Below are positions 37,474 through 49,337 of a DNA stretch of 64,000 nt, in pieces. The stretch covers positions 18,683,543-18,747,542 of the forward strand of contig CM052355.1 in NCBI GenBank assembly GCA_028551475.1. The letters run 5' to 3'. Numbering within the stretch: the stretch's first letter is position 1; every line of letters starts with the position of its first letter. The translations under genes and the position numbers were made by a program. Source of the DNA: Casuarina equisetifolia. Taxonomy: Eukaryota > Streptophyta > Magnoliopsida > Fagales > Casuarinaceae. A model generated the notes under the pieces. That model was not told where the DNA came from. It did no database searches and saw only the letters and a list, made by a program, of their open reading frames with translations.

Positions 37474-37825
37474 AAGGAATTTTTAACAATTCCTTTGAGA
37501 AAATTGAATTGAACAAATATAGTTTATGGTTTCTCCTTATTATATGTATTTTTTCTCATAACATATAAGTAAATTTAATTAATCTAGAACTACACTTTCA
37601 TTTTCTTTTATGTGGGGCACCTTTAAGCAAGAACTAACACTATTTATCAATTTTACTTATTCGTTAGTGGTTCTATTTTCAATTATTTTGTCTAAATTCT
37701 TAACATGGAAAAGGAATTGGTGAAACTTCATCAAATTAACTTTAAGTTTGCTATTTGATTAGAGTTGCCATAAAACTCACTCAAAAAAATAAAAAGGAAA
37801 GAAAGCATGATCACGAGCTTAATGG
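37474..37825. repeat. MPC1 upstream-region repeat, copy 1 (second part)
   Basis: This continues the repeat interrupted by the copia remnant. It matches 48480-48810 closely and 51060-51390 less closely. There is no functional reading frame. Confidence 0.75.
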
Positions 37826-38985
37826 CAATCCAAAGATGCAATCCTAGACTACAAATCATGTTTAAGCCTAGAAAAAGATAACATGAAACTCATGAAACTT
37901 AGACAAGATTGGATCCTATTCATAACCCACATAGCTTGCGTACATAACCATGTAACCAAGACCAAAGTCTAGTTGTTGTGTATGACCCAGCCCACCAAGT
38001 TGCAAGCCTACAATCCATGACCTGTTTTACAACCTACATGACCTAGCTTTTGCATGTGTACAACCCATCCAACTATGCATTACTCACAACCCACTCATGC
38101 TTGATCGATGTGACCTAATCAAGTGAGCCTAAATAAGGAAAAAGAAAGGGGGCGGGGGGAGAAGGAGTGTTAGAGTATTCAAGATTTGTAAGGAAAGAAA
38201 CTTGAATTGGTATAGAGAATTGATGAACAAAGACAAGTTTTGAAAATTTTTCATCTAATAGAATATTTATTAGTATGTTCCCTTTACCCTGTATTTAGGA
38301 ATGGTATGGTAAGGCTGGTGGGATGGACTAGCATGCAGGCTCAATTGGAAAAGACTTTATAAAGCTAAAATCCATGCAACACATAGTTGCACTAACATAA
38401 CTTGACTATGCACTTGTGGGACTTGAAATATAATTGAGTGAGAGGCTAAATTCTAAGGGAAAATCAAGGCTATTAGTGAAATTGGAAGTCCCAACAATTT
38501 GACAAGAGGACTTTTATCCCTAATCATAAAGATTGCCTTCGATAGGGAAGGTAAGATTTTGGTATTTTGGATTTACGAGCAAGCACCAGAGAAAAGTCAT
38601 CCAAACCATGAAGAAACCTAATGATTTTCCTATCCTTCTAGAATTGGCGAAACACTGCCAGCTGATCAAGGCCCTAGCAAATATTCACAAAAAATTCAAG
38701 TTGATTCTAAACCCTTTCAAGACGAAAAAGATACATGTTGACTAATCGTTCTAGGTTACAAGGGGCAAATCACATTTAACACATGTGATTTCTTTGCTCC
38801 CTACACACAGGAATTTGTCTTATAAATGAGACCAAACATGTCAAGCATTTGCATAGTAAGTAAATCTTAGTGGAGAGAGTTGTTAAAAGCTAAGAGAGTA
38901 CAATGCCATTATAGTGTTTGCTAGTTGTAGTTACAATATGAAAAATTGTCTTGCTTAGGAAGAACAAATTTAGCATTGTGGATGA
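37826..38985. other. Degenerate intergenic DNA
   Basis: No gene or identifiable repeat was recognised. Phrases such as CCCAGCCCACCAAGTTGCAA, and a purine-rich leader-like stretch, suggest old retroelement DNA, but no domain can be read. Confidence 0.3.
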
Positions 38986-38989
38986 ATCT

Positions 38990-39522
38990 TTAGCTCCACC
39001 ACATCCGAACTATTGTCACCCTAGTTTGTTCATTTGGATGAAGATATAACGGGTGTCCAAAACTAATCCAACGTCTTCTAGATGACTCAAATGTCCTTGT
39101 GAATGTTTTCAATCTATTAGGATTGGGCTTTTAGGGCTTTTAAAAGACCAAAGATATGATATGATTTTTAAATAAGATAAAAAATAGTTTTCTTAAAGGT
39201 TTAGTCCAAGTAAAAGTAGGATTTCTATTATGCTTATATAAAGGCATTCTTAGCCTTCAAAAGAGGTGATCAGAGAATTCATTACTTTATCATCATTAGT
39301 TTTTTAACCTTAGCCCTAGATTCCTATTGTTTTCTTAGGAGTAGTTTACAAATAGTTTTATAGTTGTATTGTTACTATTTTGATCGGGAAACTTGGTTAT
39401 TGGGTTCTTTATTGAACTGGTATCAATAAATGAGGTACTCTTTCATTTAAGGTTTCTTGTGTTTTAATGTGTGAGATTGTGGGGACTTTCATCCTAACAC
39501 AATCTTTGGAGCGATTTTGGTG
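38990..39522 (+). mobile_element. Probable LTR fragment of a Ty3/gypsy element
   Basis: A TATA box (TATATAAAG, 39235-39243), a polyadenylation-like CAATAAATGAGG near 39425 and an ending CTAACAC are followed by TGGAGCGATTTTGGTG (39507-39522). That last motif looks like a decayed Asp-tRNA primer site (TGGCGCCGTTGCCGGG). No internal coding domain follows. The 5' limit is uncertain. Confidence 0.4.
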
Positions 39523-41109
39523 TCATCATCCTCATTGGAGACCTTCTGCACTACGAATGTTATCCATGGTCATAGCTTGGTAGATGATGCAAGAAGGTGA
39601 CACCAAGGGTTTGATGAAACAGTCAAGTGAGGGGCTGGACCAAAAAAAAAAAAGATCTGATTCAATTAAAAAATGCAAACGAGTGATGAAAAACGGGAAT
39701 GAATAAAGTTCCTCCTCTCAATACCATGTTAAGAAATCTGATGAGTTGAAACTAAGAAATGATCTCGTAGAGTCATATACATGGATTCAAGAATACAAGA
39801 GCTGGAAGCTAGCATATAAAATGGAAAAAGAAAAGAATGATAGGATTACAAGCCTAGGATAATCTGTTAGATTATGACTACTACTAGGAATAGTAATATG
39901 ACTATCATTAGGACCAGTAATACAAGGACTAATAAGGGACTAGTTCATGTATGCCTCCATAGTTTTCTCTATCAATAAATAATTTTTGCTTCAAATTTAT
40001 TGTCAAATAAAATCTAAATTGATATTTTAAAAGCTAAAAAAGTACTAGTTTCTTGGCGTGAAATAAAAATGACGTTAGTTCCTCAATGATGAAATTATAG
40101 CTTTTGAAATGCTATGATGAAAAGGGAGCTACTACATGGCATATTTCGTTTGTCAATGTACCATTGCAGCATTCATGGAGAATCTACCAGACCTCATGTT
40201 ACCAATGCGGGAGACGGGAAGTCCACGGCGTTATGGCTCCTTAGAAGGACTTTTTTAGCGAAAATGGAAACAAAATTTTGTGCTTGCATATAACGTGTCT
40301 AAATGAAAATGTTTACTTGTGTAATTTAGATCAGTCGTGGTATTTATAATGCTGTTTCCATCTGCGAGACAGAAAAGGAAGATGTAGATGTCATTATTTT
40401 TGTCATCTGCCTAAATAAACTTCTTAATCTTTTAGAGTTTCAGATATGCTATAGACAGATAAGTTTTTAAATGTTTGTTCACATTTACCCAGCTGTCATT
40501 GACCGTAAAGTTTGAGAAGCCGAGACTGGAGGGTTTTAGTCTGGTCCAGTTGTGAACCTTTTTTCATCTGAGCAGTATCTTTACTTCATCTCCGCGACAG
40601 GTTATTAAATCTGGAGTTAATTCGTCGGAGTAGCTATCAGAGGGTAGGTTGTGCCCTTGCTGTCAACTAGACATGTTGCGGAGGTAAGCTTGACCAGATC
40701 TACCGCTATTTATTGTACAAAAAGATCCTGCCAACCTTCTGAACAACGTTTGTTTCCGGTTGCTCTCTTTGTTTCTCTCAATTGGAAAAGAGTACGTCGA
40801 TGTTCTGTTCATGGTAAGGGCTTGTTGAGAATTAAATGTGGTTACTGGGGCCTGTGAATGAAAAGCCAAACTCGTCTAGATCTAGCTGGATTCGATCTAA
40901 ATGCTCTTTTCTCTGAACACTTCTCGTAACTTGGATCTTAGTGAGCTTTTATGTCTGTATTTACCGAATGAGTTCGCTAGTTCCTGCGCCAGAGAAGAAG
41001 AAGAAAAACAAATGGAGAAGGTAGGGGGGAAGCTACACTCAAACTGGATCCATCAACAAGGAACAGTCAATTTTACGGCCTCAGAAGCAGAAATTAGACG
41101 CCGTTACAG
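39523..41109. other. Intergenic DNA downstream of the GDSL gene
   Basis: No gene was recognised. The last few hundred bases before 41110 should contain the GDSL 3' UTR. Short open frames at 40651-40869 and 40901-41356 are not convincing; the second is antisense to the last GDSL exon. Confidence 0.4.
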
Positions 41110-42731
41110 TCAAAGAAACTTTGCTAGAGAGCCTTTCAGTAACCGATCGGAGATTATCTTATTTGCTCGCTCTGAGGGATGGATGGCATCCCAAAACAAA
41201 TATTTATTTGCATCGGTGCACGTCAATGGATCATGTGGATTGCAGAGGAACCCCATTTCGAATCTCCCGGTGCCGCAGCATCCCATTTCTACCACCTCGA
41301 TTCCTACAATCAAGATCAAATTGAGAAAGCCTGAAAAAGGAAAGAAATATAGATAGCGGAGTTTCTTTTTCTTTTTTTTTTTATTGTTTTACGTATGGCC
41401 GGGTGCCAACCAGGTAGAAAATAAGTTGAATCCATAAATATTGTAAATTAATCTTATATGACTTGATAAATGGGAAAAAGAGAGAGGAAGAACCCAAACT
41501 TGCACGTTATTGTTTTCTGAAGGCAACCCAGAAGTAGGCAAGCTTTCAACCGAGCTACTAGGAAAAACCCTATTGATTCAGGTTTAGAGACTGGGGCAAG
41601 GGTACTCAATTCATGTCTGGTAATAGGACTTGAGAAGAAACGAAGTTTGCAGGTCGGTCTTGTACATCAATCGAAAATGGGAGAGTTAAAAAAAAGCTAT
41701 CTAAAGGAAGAAAAGTAAAGGAGCTGTGCTAAGTCCCAAACTTACCATATTTAGCAGGTCTTGCGATCATTTCCAGCCAAAGGTTGTATACATCTGCAAA
41801 CACCAGTTGAAGCCCAGGAAGGTCATGGTTCAGCTTTTCCGATAAGCCCATCAATTTTCCATTAAAATCCACAGCCAAATTGTTGTATCCCTTCACACAA
41901 GCCTGACCCTCCATGATATTTGTGGCCCTCTCGAACGGCAAACACCCCATTGGGGGCATCCCTGTCAAGGACATTTTCCGAGCTCCTAGGCCATAAAGTT
42001 CCTGGATGAAATTCCGGGCAAGTCCAATGAGGAAATCCTCGTATTGCCTGATGGTGAATTGGGATTGTCGACCAGGGAGCGCGTAGTAGTTCTCAAGGAA
42101 GTCGTTTGTTCCTACACTAATCACATATAATGCCTCGCTTATTATTTCGTTTGCCTTCTCATTGCCAACATATTCTTTCAATTTCCTTTGGTACTCCTTG
42201 TAGTACTGCACTTCCTTCCATAGTGGTATGACACCCTGAAACATGGAGTTAAGTTGTGCATAGCATGTTTTGAAAACGTAATTTGAAGATTCAAACACCG
42301 ATAACTACGAATAGATTGAGTTGCTTTCAGAGAGAGAATGGCAAGTGCAAACTGATACTTACCAGCACATCAGAAGTGGCATTATCAAAGCCAGTTCCAG
42401 CAGAGGCAAAGCAAACTCCAGCAGCGAAATCTGAGATATTATACGCTGGATCCAAGTAGGCAGGTACTATTGGCTTGAGGCCGAAACCCTCAGAGAGGAA
42501 GTCAGGAGCAATGCGGCCATTTGAGAATCGTCCGGTGGGGCGACCACCAAGAAAATCACGACCATAAGGCTCGAAATTGCACTTTGCAATGGTTGGAATC
42601 TGGTTGTTGTTGCCTGAATCCACCGATGAGTCTCCGAACACGATAATTGCGGGAACTTTAGCCTTGGATTTGGCTGCAAGTATTAGGATTTGAATTAAGA
42701 ATAGCATTACTGAAAAATACACGTATGCCAT
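41110..42731 (-). CDS. GDSL esterase/lipase
   Basis: Three exons: 42363-42731, 41746-42235 and 41110-41303, GT-AG and in phase, giving 350 residues, the usual family size. The product starts with a hydrophobic signal peptide (YFSVMLFLIQILILAA), so it is probably secreted or enters the ER. Block I is VFGDSSVDSGNNN, carrying the nucleophile Ser. Block III holds GTNDF, and the block V Asp/His pair is in WDAIHPSERA near the C terminus. GMPPMGCLP is also typical. The catalytic set is complete. An in-frame ATG ten codons upstream (42761) exists, but the start at 42731 gives the cleaner signal peptide. The substrate is unknown. Confidence 0.95.
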
Positions 42732-44400
42732 TACACTGCGAGGTTCAGCTGCTTGCAGCAAGCTCAGAGATGTAACGAGGAATAGGAAGCGAGAATGTGA
42801 TAGACCACATTTCGTGAGACAAAAAAGTTATGTTAATTCCCTGTAAAAGAGGAAAGAGTGTGAAGGGACTTGAAGAAGTTTGGTGGGAGTTCTTCATTGG
42901 TTTTAATTTGCGGACCAGGACCGTACCAGCATCATGAGATGTAGGTAACACAACTTACAATGAAAACTTTTAGTGCGAGCTATGTGGTCTAAATGCATGA
43001 GTGGATAAAAAATATCGCGATTATATTAGTCCTCGAACTACTTTGAATAGAACTATTAGTCTTTAAGCCCTGTTTTTGAAGAATGATCTGTCATATTAAT
43101 TAGTTTAGATGATTCTACTAGCTAAACAGAAAAATCAAAAACTAAGAAAATTGAATTTGAACACTATTGAATTGATGACGAAGTATCATTTTAATAATTC
43201 ATAGAAGAGAAAAAAAAAATACAGATTTGCTTATTTTGGACATAATCAGTCGTTCTTTATTGACTATTTATAAGATTGATCAGTAGTTCCTTTAGTTACT
43301 TATGGCGATTCAACTACTTAAAGATAGTTTACTGAAAAGTAAAAATTAAGTAAAATAAGTTTGTCAGAATTGATGACATAGTGAAATTTGATGATTTCAT
43401 AACATTAAAAAATAAGTTGAATATAAAGAGTTAAAGATTTCTATAACTTCAAATACATATAGGATATCTCAATTTACATGAAACTTGGTATTCCTTAGAT
43501 GAACAAAAACCATCAAACTAACAAAAGGCGAGTCTATCTTGTTATTTCTTAAATTCAAATTCTTGGATTTTAAGAAATATTTGCTACTATTAGGTGAATA
43601 AAGACAATGAAACCAACAAAAGGTGAGTCAGCCGGTAGCACATTGGCTTGGTGTGATTGCAGAACATTATGTAATTTTAAATGCAATCGAAGATAAGTTC
43701 ACTTAACAATAAAACTTTTTATAAGTGGATAACAGAGATAGCTACCTAAAGCAGTTAAAGAGAACATCTAGAGAAAAAGAAAACCAGTATAGATAATTTA
43801 CACCCATGTCCAAAGGAGACTCCAGATTAAGGTCCTCACACTTAAGAATTGGGAGTTTCTGAAGAGATTGTGAAACAGTTCCCTCATTTTGCGCCCACAA
43901 CGAAAAGGAACTGGAGTAAGAAAATAAATCAGTTGATTTTTTGAGATCTTTTGGGACCAATGCCGAATGGAAAAGAATATTCAATTTAAAAGTATTGTTT
44001 GGTGATGCCGAACGGAAAACATAAATGCCTTCGGTTGTTTGGTTAACAGCTCAGGCTGACGATACGGAAAAGGGCGCTAACCTTCTGATAGATGAATCCG
44101 CTAATTGTTTTCTTTATTGGTTGCGTTCATTACTGGTAACTTAAAAGTATTTAGTTTGCGTACAATTGAAAGACGCTTTAATATAAGTATTATGAAGACT
44201 GGTAGCTTATTTTTGAATTTTGTTGATGCCCCTTATAAGCATTATGAAGATTGTAGCGTATTTTTGAATTTTGTTGATGCCTATTGTGAGTTTTGCTCAC
44301 ACGACCTTGTTGTTTCTTGAAATTATACCCTTTTAGAACAAAACATCATGAATCATTGAAACACATCGATCGCTTCACACATTGATATTACTGGGAGATT
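42732..44400. other. GDSL upstream region and AT-rich intergenic DNA
   Basis: The first few hundred bases should hold the GDSL promoter and 5' UTR; no specific element stands out. The rest is AT-rich without a recognised gene, apart from a short tandem repeat at 44183-44286. Confidence 0.4.
44183..44286. repeat. 52-bp tandem duplication
   Basis: Two adjacent 52-bp units (44183-44234 and 44235-44286) share TTTTTGAATTTTGTTGATGC and differ at a few bases. Confidence 0.85.
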
Positions 44401-44522
44401 AGGATGGCCTATTGTATTGGTTCCTTTTAAAGAGACCAATGAGCTAGAAAATCTCACATATTGTATGCCCCATGGTGTTGTACTTTAACTATGCTAAGGA
44501 TTTGGATAGTGTAGAATGTTTT

Positions 44523-45144
44523 TGATGTGTACATGCCCAAAGGCCAAGGAAACACGAAAGCCCAAGTTTTGTTGATTCATTTGACAAAAAATTAAAGCCA
44601 CAATGTAATTTATTGAGTCTAAGTCCAAACAGAAGAAGTCTGACTTATCTAGAGTTTTCATACTTATTAAGATTCTTATTATCTAGAGTTTCTATACTTG
44701 TCAAGATTCCTACTATTATAAGGTCCCTAATTTGTTGGGATTCTATCCCTATTTTGTTTGGGATCTTAATCTGGTTAGTTTTATTTTCCTTCATTTTAGG
44801 GATCCTAGATCCTACCAGACTTAGGTTTTAAGTATTATGGATCTTTCTAGCATTAGGTTTAGTCATCTATTTAGAGACATTATTATTTTAATTATAAACA
44901 AAACTTTTGGAAAAAAAACTTTTAAGATCATAAAGAATTTCATTTTTTTCAACTTTGCCTTTTAATTTCATGTTCTTTTTTTTTTTCAACCTTTTACATT
45001 CCAATCGTTTCATTCTTGCACTATTTTTACATTTCAGTTCTTTATTTTCCAATCTTTACCTTTCTAGCAAATTCAATTCCAAAATTTCTGTTGTTATTCT
45101 TTGCTAATCTTTCTATAATCCAACTCTCACTCCATTGCCCATCA
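44523..45144 (+). repeat. Left LTR of the palindromic gypsy element
   Basis: This 622-bp segment runs from TGATGTG to GCCCATCA and is followed by a primer-site-like TGGTAATTAAAGC at 45159-45171. Its inverted partner at 46813-47434 is also 622 bp. Confidence 0.75.
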
Positions 45145-45659
45145 CGAAACGCATCGAGTGGTAATTAAAGCTAAGGTTTTGATGAGTGAGTTGCTCTAAC
45201 AAATTTTTTTTATCTCATCAATATGTTGTTTGATAGTATCACCATGTCTTAAGAAGGAGATGGTTTTTCTTGTTCATTCTCATCCATTCCACCATGGTTA
45301 GTTGTACGTATAGTGCAGAAGAGTGAATTTGAGAAGATGAAGGCTAAATTCTAAAAGCTCAAACTCTTACTTCAACAGTGCTTATCACCACAAACAATCT
45401 AGGCACCCCATTCTAATCCTCTACCACCACCATAAACAACGCACCTGCCTTTCCAAACAACTCTACCACCACCCCAAGTATCCATACCACAACTACAAAT
45501 GCCTATTCCTTAACCATCACTCACTCAACCATTAATCCAACCATTTATACCAAGAAGACCAGCACCACATACCCCTTATTACCAACAATATAGACCATAC
45601 CGACCTTAAAGTTTACAACCACCCTATGTATCCCTAACATATCAACCACCACAACCTCA

Positions 45660-45972
45660 TAGACTTCTTGCACTTCTTTCCAATGATGTTGAATCTAATG
45701 TTGATTTTAGTGATGAAGATATTGGAAGAAGAAGAAAAGGGAGACCAAAGGAAGATGATCGAAGCTTTCATATAGACATTTTGAATTTGATGGCAGTCTA
45801 AACCCAAATGATTTTCTTGATTGGATTTGCGTTATGGAAAGAATCTTTGAATACAAGGACTACAACGATGAAAAGAAATGCAAGGTAGTTATTCTCAAAC
45901 TCAAGGATTATGCTTCTCTGTGATGGGACAATACAAGGAAGCCACTGGCATTTACTTCACCCATTTCTTTCC
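45660..45972 (+). pseudogene. Gypsy gag N-terminal remnant, left arm
   Basis: After a proline/glutamine-rich region (45360-45660), a gag-like stretch encodes the retrotransposon gag motif with a DFLDWI core and an acidic RRKGRPKEDDRS segment before it. It ends abruptly at the centre of the palindrome. Frame breaks are present, for example a stop where the WW pair of gag would be (45922-45924). Confidence 0.75.
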
Positions 45973-46017
45973 TTAAGCTTGGCCAATGCATACAAAGACA
46001 ACACAAGGAAGCTGAGG

Positions 46018-46300
46018 GAAAGAGATGGGCAAAGTAAATGCCAATGGCTTCCTTGTATTGTCCCACCATATAAAAGCATAATTCTTGAGTTTAAGAATAG
46101 CTATCTTGCATTTCTTTTCCTCTTTGTAGTCCTTGTATTCAAAGATTCTTTCCATAGAGCAAACCCAATCAAGAAAATCATTTAGATTTAGATTGCCATC
46201 AAATTTAGGAAAGTTTATATGAAGACTTCGATTATCTTCCTCTAGTCTTCCTCTGGTCTTCTTCTTCTTTTTCTCCTAGTATCTTCATCATTGAAATCAA
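46018..46300 (-). pseudogene. Gypsy gag N-terminal remnant, right arm
   Basis: The minus-strand mirror of the left-arm gag encodes MERIFEYKDY and WWDNTRKPLAF. It ends at the centre with CVVFVCIGQA from the unpaired spacer. Confidence 0.75.
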
Positions 46301-46812
46301 CATTAGATTCAGCATCACTGGAAAGAGGTGCAAGAAGTCTATGATGTTGTGGTGGTTGATATGTTAGGGGTACATAGGGTGGTTGTAAACTTTGAGGTCA
46401 GTATGGTCTATATTGTTAGTAATAAAGGGTATGTGGTTCTGGTCTTCTTGATATAAATGGTTGGATTGATGGTTGAATGAGTGATGGTTAAGAAATGGAC
46501 ATTTGTAGTTGTGGTATGGATACTTAGGGTGTGGTAGAGTTGTTTGGAAAGGTAGGTGTGTTGTTTGTGATGTTAAGCATTGTTGAAGTAAAAGTTTAAG
46601 TTCTTAGAATTCAACCTTCATCTTCTCGAATTCACTCTTCTGCACCATACGTACAACTAGCCATGGTGGAGTGGATAAGGATAAACAAGAAGAACTATCT
46701 CCTTCTTAAGACATGGTGATACTATTAAATAGCAAATTGATGAGATAAAAAAATTTGTTAGATTAACTCACTCACCAAAACCTTCGCTCTGATTACCACT
46801 TGGTGTGTTTCA

Positions 46813-47434
46813 TGATGGGCAATGAAGTGAATTTTGGATTATAGAAAGATTGGCAACGAATAACAACATAAATTTTGGAAATTGAATTTGATAGAAAGGT
46901 AAAGATTGGAAAATAAAGAACTAAAACGTAGAGATAATGCAGAAATGAAACGATTGGAATGTAAAAGGCTTGAAAGAAAAGGACATGAAATTAGAAGGAA
47001 AAGTTGAAAAAAAATGAAATTCTTTCTAATCTTAAAAGGTTTTTCTCCAAAAGTTCTGCTTACAACTAAAATAACAATGTCTTTAAATAGATGACTAAAC
47101 CTAATGCTAAAAGGATCCATAATACTTAAAACATAAGTCTAGTAGAATCCAAGATCCCTAAAATTAAGAAAAATAAAACTAACCAAATTAAGATCCGAAA
47201 CAAAATAAGGATAGAATCTTAACAAATTAGGGACCTTATAATAATAGAAATTTTGACAGGTATGAAAACTCTAGATAGTAAGAATCTTAACAAGTATGGA
47301 AACTTCAAATAAGTCAGACTTCTTTTATTTGGACTTAGACCTAACGAATTACATTGTGACCCCAATTTTTTGTCAAAGAAATCAACAAAACTTGGGCTTT
47401 CATGTTACCTCGGCCTTTGGTCGTGTCCACATCA
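46813..47434 (-). repeat. Right LTR (inverted) of the palindromic gypsy element
   Basis: This is the reverse complement of the left LTR with scattered changes, from TGATGTGG (outer end) to CATCATG-type inner end. It is followed inward by the primer site TGGTAATCAGAGC (minus strand, 46786-46798), better preserved than in the left arm. Confidence 0.75.
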
Positions 47435-48362
47435 ATTTCTTGGTTGTTCAAGAAATGAATGAATTATCCTACTTAATATCATAACCTATAATGTAGTATT
47501 AAGATATAGTACAAGTCAAAATCTAAATCATAATATGTGTCTAATTTAAAAATGGAGGAAGTAAACAAGAATAATCTTAAACTAGTGACTCCTTAAGGTA
47601 CTTCACACTCACATACCCCACATGGAAACATTTAGGAGCATAATAAAACTAATTGAGATGTTAAACTACAAAGCTTATGTCTAGTATCAATTAGTTTAAC
47701 CTCCTAACAATTAGTTTAAGATCCCAACAAGTCTTTTGAAAGATGCATTATCATTAAGATAAGGACCATGTTTTTTTATTTGGATCTCTTGCATCATCCT
47801 TTAGGGTGATTAACATTAGGTTTTGCTCCATAGGTGTGATGGCAGGTTTTAAGCTAATAACCTTGCCTTAGAGACCAATTCTAACACATACTCCTAAGCT
47901 GAGAAATATGCCTTACTGTGAATGAGTTGTCTCAATGACCAAAAAATACCTACACTTAACAAAATCTTTCATATGAAAATGTAAGAAAAGGTCTTCTCAT
48001 AATGATTATTGAACAAACAGACACAATCTTGGCCACATAGGAAAAGGCCTTCTCATAATTGATGCCCACTTTCTAGCTATATTTTTTAGCCACGAGTTAG
48101 ACCTTGTATCTCTTGATTGGGCCTTAAGGGTTGCCAATTCTTCATCCATAGCCTCTACCCAATGCATGTTCTTAAGTGTTTGCTAATAAGTGCCTAGCTC
48201 AAGAATGGCAGATATCAATGCAATGGATATTTATGATGTGAGACAAAATGGTCTAGCTAGTGTTAGGTAATAAGGTAACAGAGTTACAAATAATCAATTA
48301 TCCAAATAGAAGGATGAGCAAGACAAGTAGAATGTGAAATTGATGGATCACCCTACTTAAGA

Positions 48363-48900
48363 GATAATAGCACATCTATGATAAAATGGTCGTCATTCAA
48401 AACATCTTGCTTTATATTGTCTTTCCCTTTCCTTTTTTCCTTGATAGAATTGTTTTATTAAAAACTACAAAGGGATTTTTGACAATTCCTTTAAGAAAAA
48501 TGAATTAAACAAATATTGTTTGTGGTTTCTCCTTATTACATGTATTTTTTCTCATAACATATAAGTAAAGTCAATTAATCTAGAACTACACTTTCATTTT
48601 CTTTTATAGAGGGCACCTTTAAGTAAGAATTGATACTATTTATCAATTTTACTTGTTCATTAGTAGTCATATTGCCAATTATTTTGTCTAAATTCTCAAC
48701 ATGGAAAAAGAATTGGTGGAACTTCATCAAATTAACCTTGAGTTTGCTGTTTTGATTAGAGTTGCCATAAAACTCACTCAAAAAAATAAAAAGGAGAGAG
48801 AGCATGATCACGAGCACAAGCACAAGTAAGAAAAGCATATATGGACTTCCAAAACCATTTTCCAACATCTTTTGTCAAACAAAACGTAAATATACTTATC
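48363..48900. repeat. MPC1 upstream-region repeat, copy 2
   Basis: This matches 50960-51450 and 36150-37825 in the same orientation. A minus-strand open frame (48868-48575, beginning MLENGFGSPYMLFLL) has a hydrophobic N terminus. The same stretch has stops in the other two copies, so a real gene is doubtful. Confidence 0.7.
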
Positions 48901-49337
48901 GTCCGTCTACTAGCCACGATGTTGAAGCCATTACTGTAAAAATGTACTTAAGAAGCAGGGGAACCAAGTCAAACCAACAGGGCAACGGGGGAGGAACAAA
49001 AGCCTATGCTGACAACGGGTTTTGTCAAGACCTGATCTAATACTTTGGTACCCGCTAAGGTCCTCTAACTTTCCCAAGGGAACAATTGTCTTAGTTTCTT
49101 ATATTAAGCGAGTTTTTATATTAGGAAAATCTAGTGCACCGTAGTAGATCAGGCTGGAAGTACTTGTTTCATAAACATTCTTAGGGATACGATAGTAGTC
49201 TTTTTCGTCGTTTCTACAAGTCTGAAAAGCAATCCAATTGAGTTTCTTCTTGCTTTATTTATGCAATATCTAGTGTGGAAGCAACTCCCCAGGCAAAGAA
49301 GCAGATAGTCCATGATATAACATCATATCATCTTGAG
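48901..49337. other. MPC1 3' flank
   Basis: The part from about 49130 is duplicated at about 31390-31580 beside the broken MPC1 copy. It probably contains the MPC1 3' UTR. There is no other gene. Confidence 0.5.

Larger units (their letters stand above)
44523..47434. mobile_element. Palindromic Ty3/gypsy insertion with inverted LTRs
   Basis: Two copies of a gypsy 5' half (LTR, primer site, gag start) face each other. The left copy is on plus (44523 to about 45972), the right copy on minus (about 46018 to 47434), with about 45 bp of unpaired gag sequence between them. Both outer ends are TGATGTG/CACATCA. The whole block splits a copia remnant at a point flanked by GTTTT (44518-44522) and ATTTC (47435-47439); the uninterrupted copy reads GTTTC. 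This looks like a 5-bp target duplication with one change in each copy. The arms look roughly 85-90% identical by eye. No protease, RT or integrase is present. Confidence 0.85.
44400..48260 (-). mobile_element. Copia RT/RNase H remnant, copy 2 (split by the gypsy palindrome)
   Basis: Two pieces, 44400-44522 and 47435-48260, together match the remnant at 36830-37470. On the minus strand, decayed copia RT-start phrases (GWRLWMKNW/EAMDEELATLK-like) appear near 48100-48200, with many stops. The piece extends further than copy 1 on its RT side. The break point corresponds exactly to AATGTTTCTTGG in copy 1. Confidence 0.7.

Noticed and set aside
40901..41356. 151-residue plus-strand open frame
   Set aside because: It overlaps the last exon of the GDSL gene on the opposite strand, which has clear family motifs (WDAIHPSERA). 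The plus frame has no recognisable domain.
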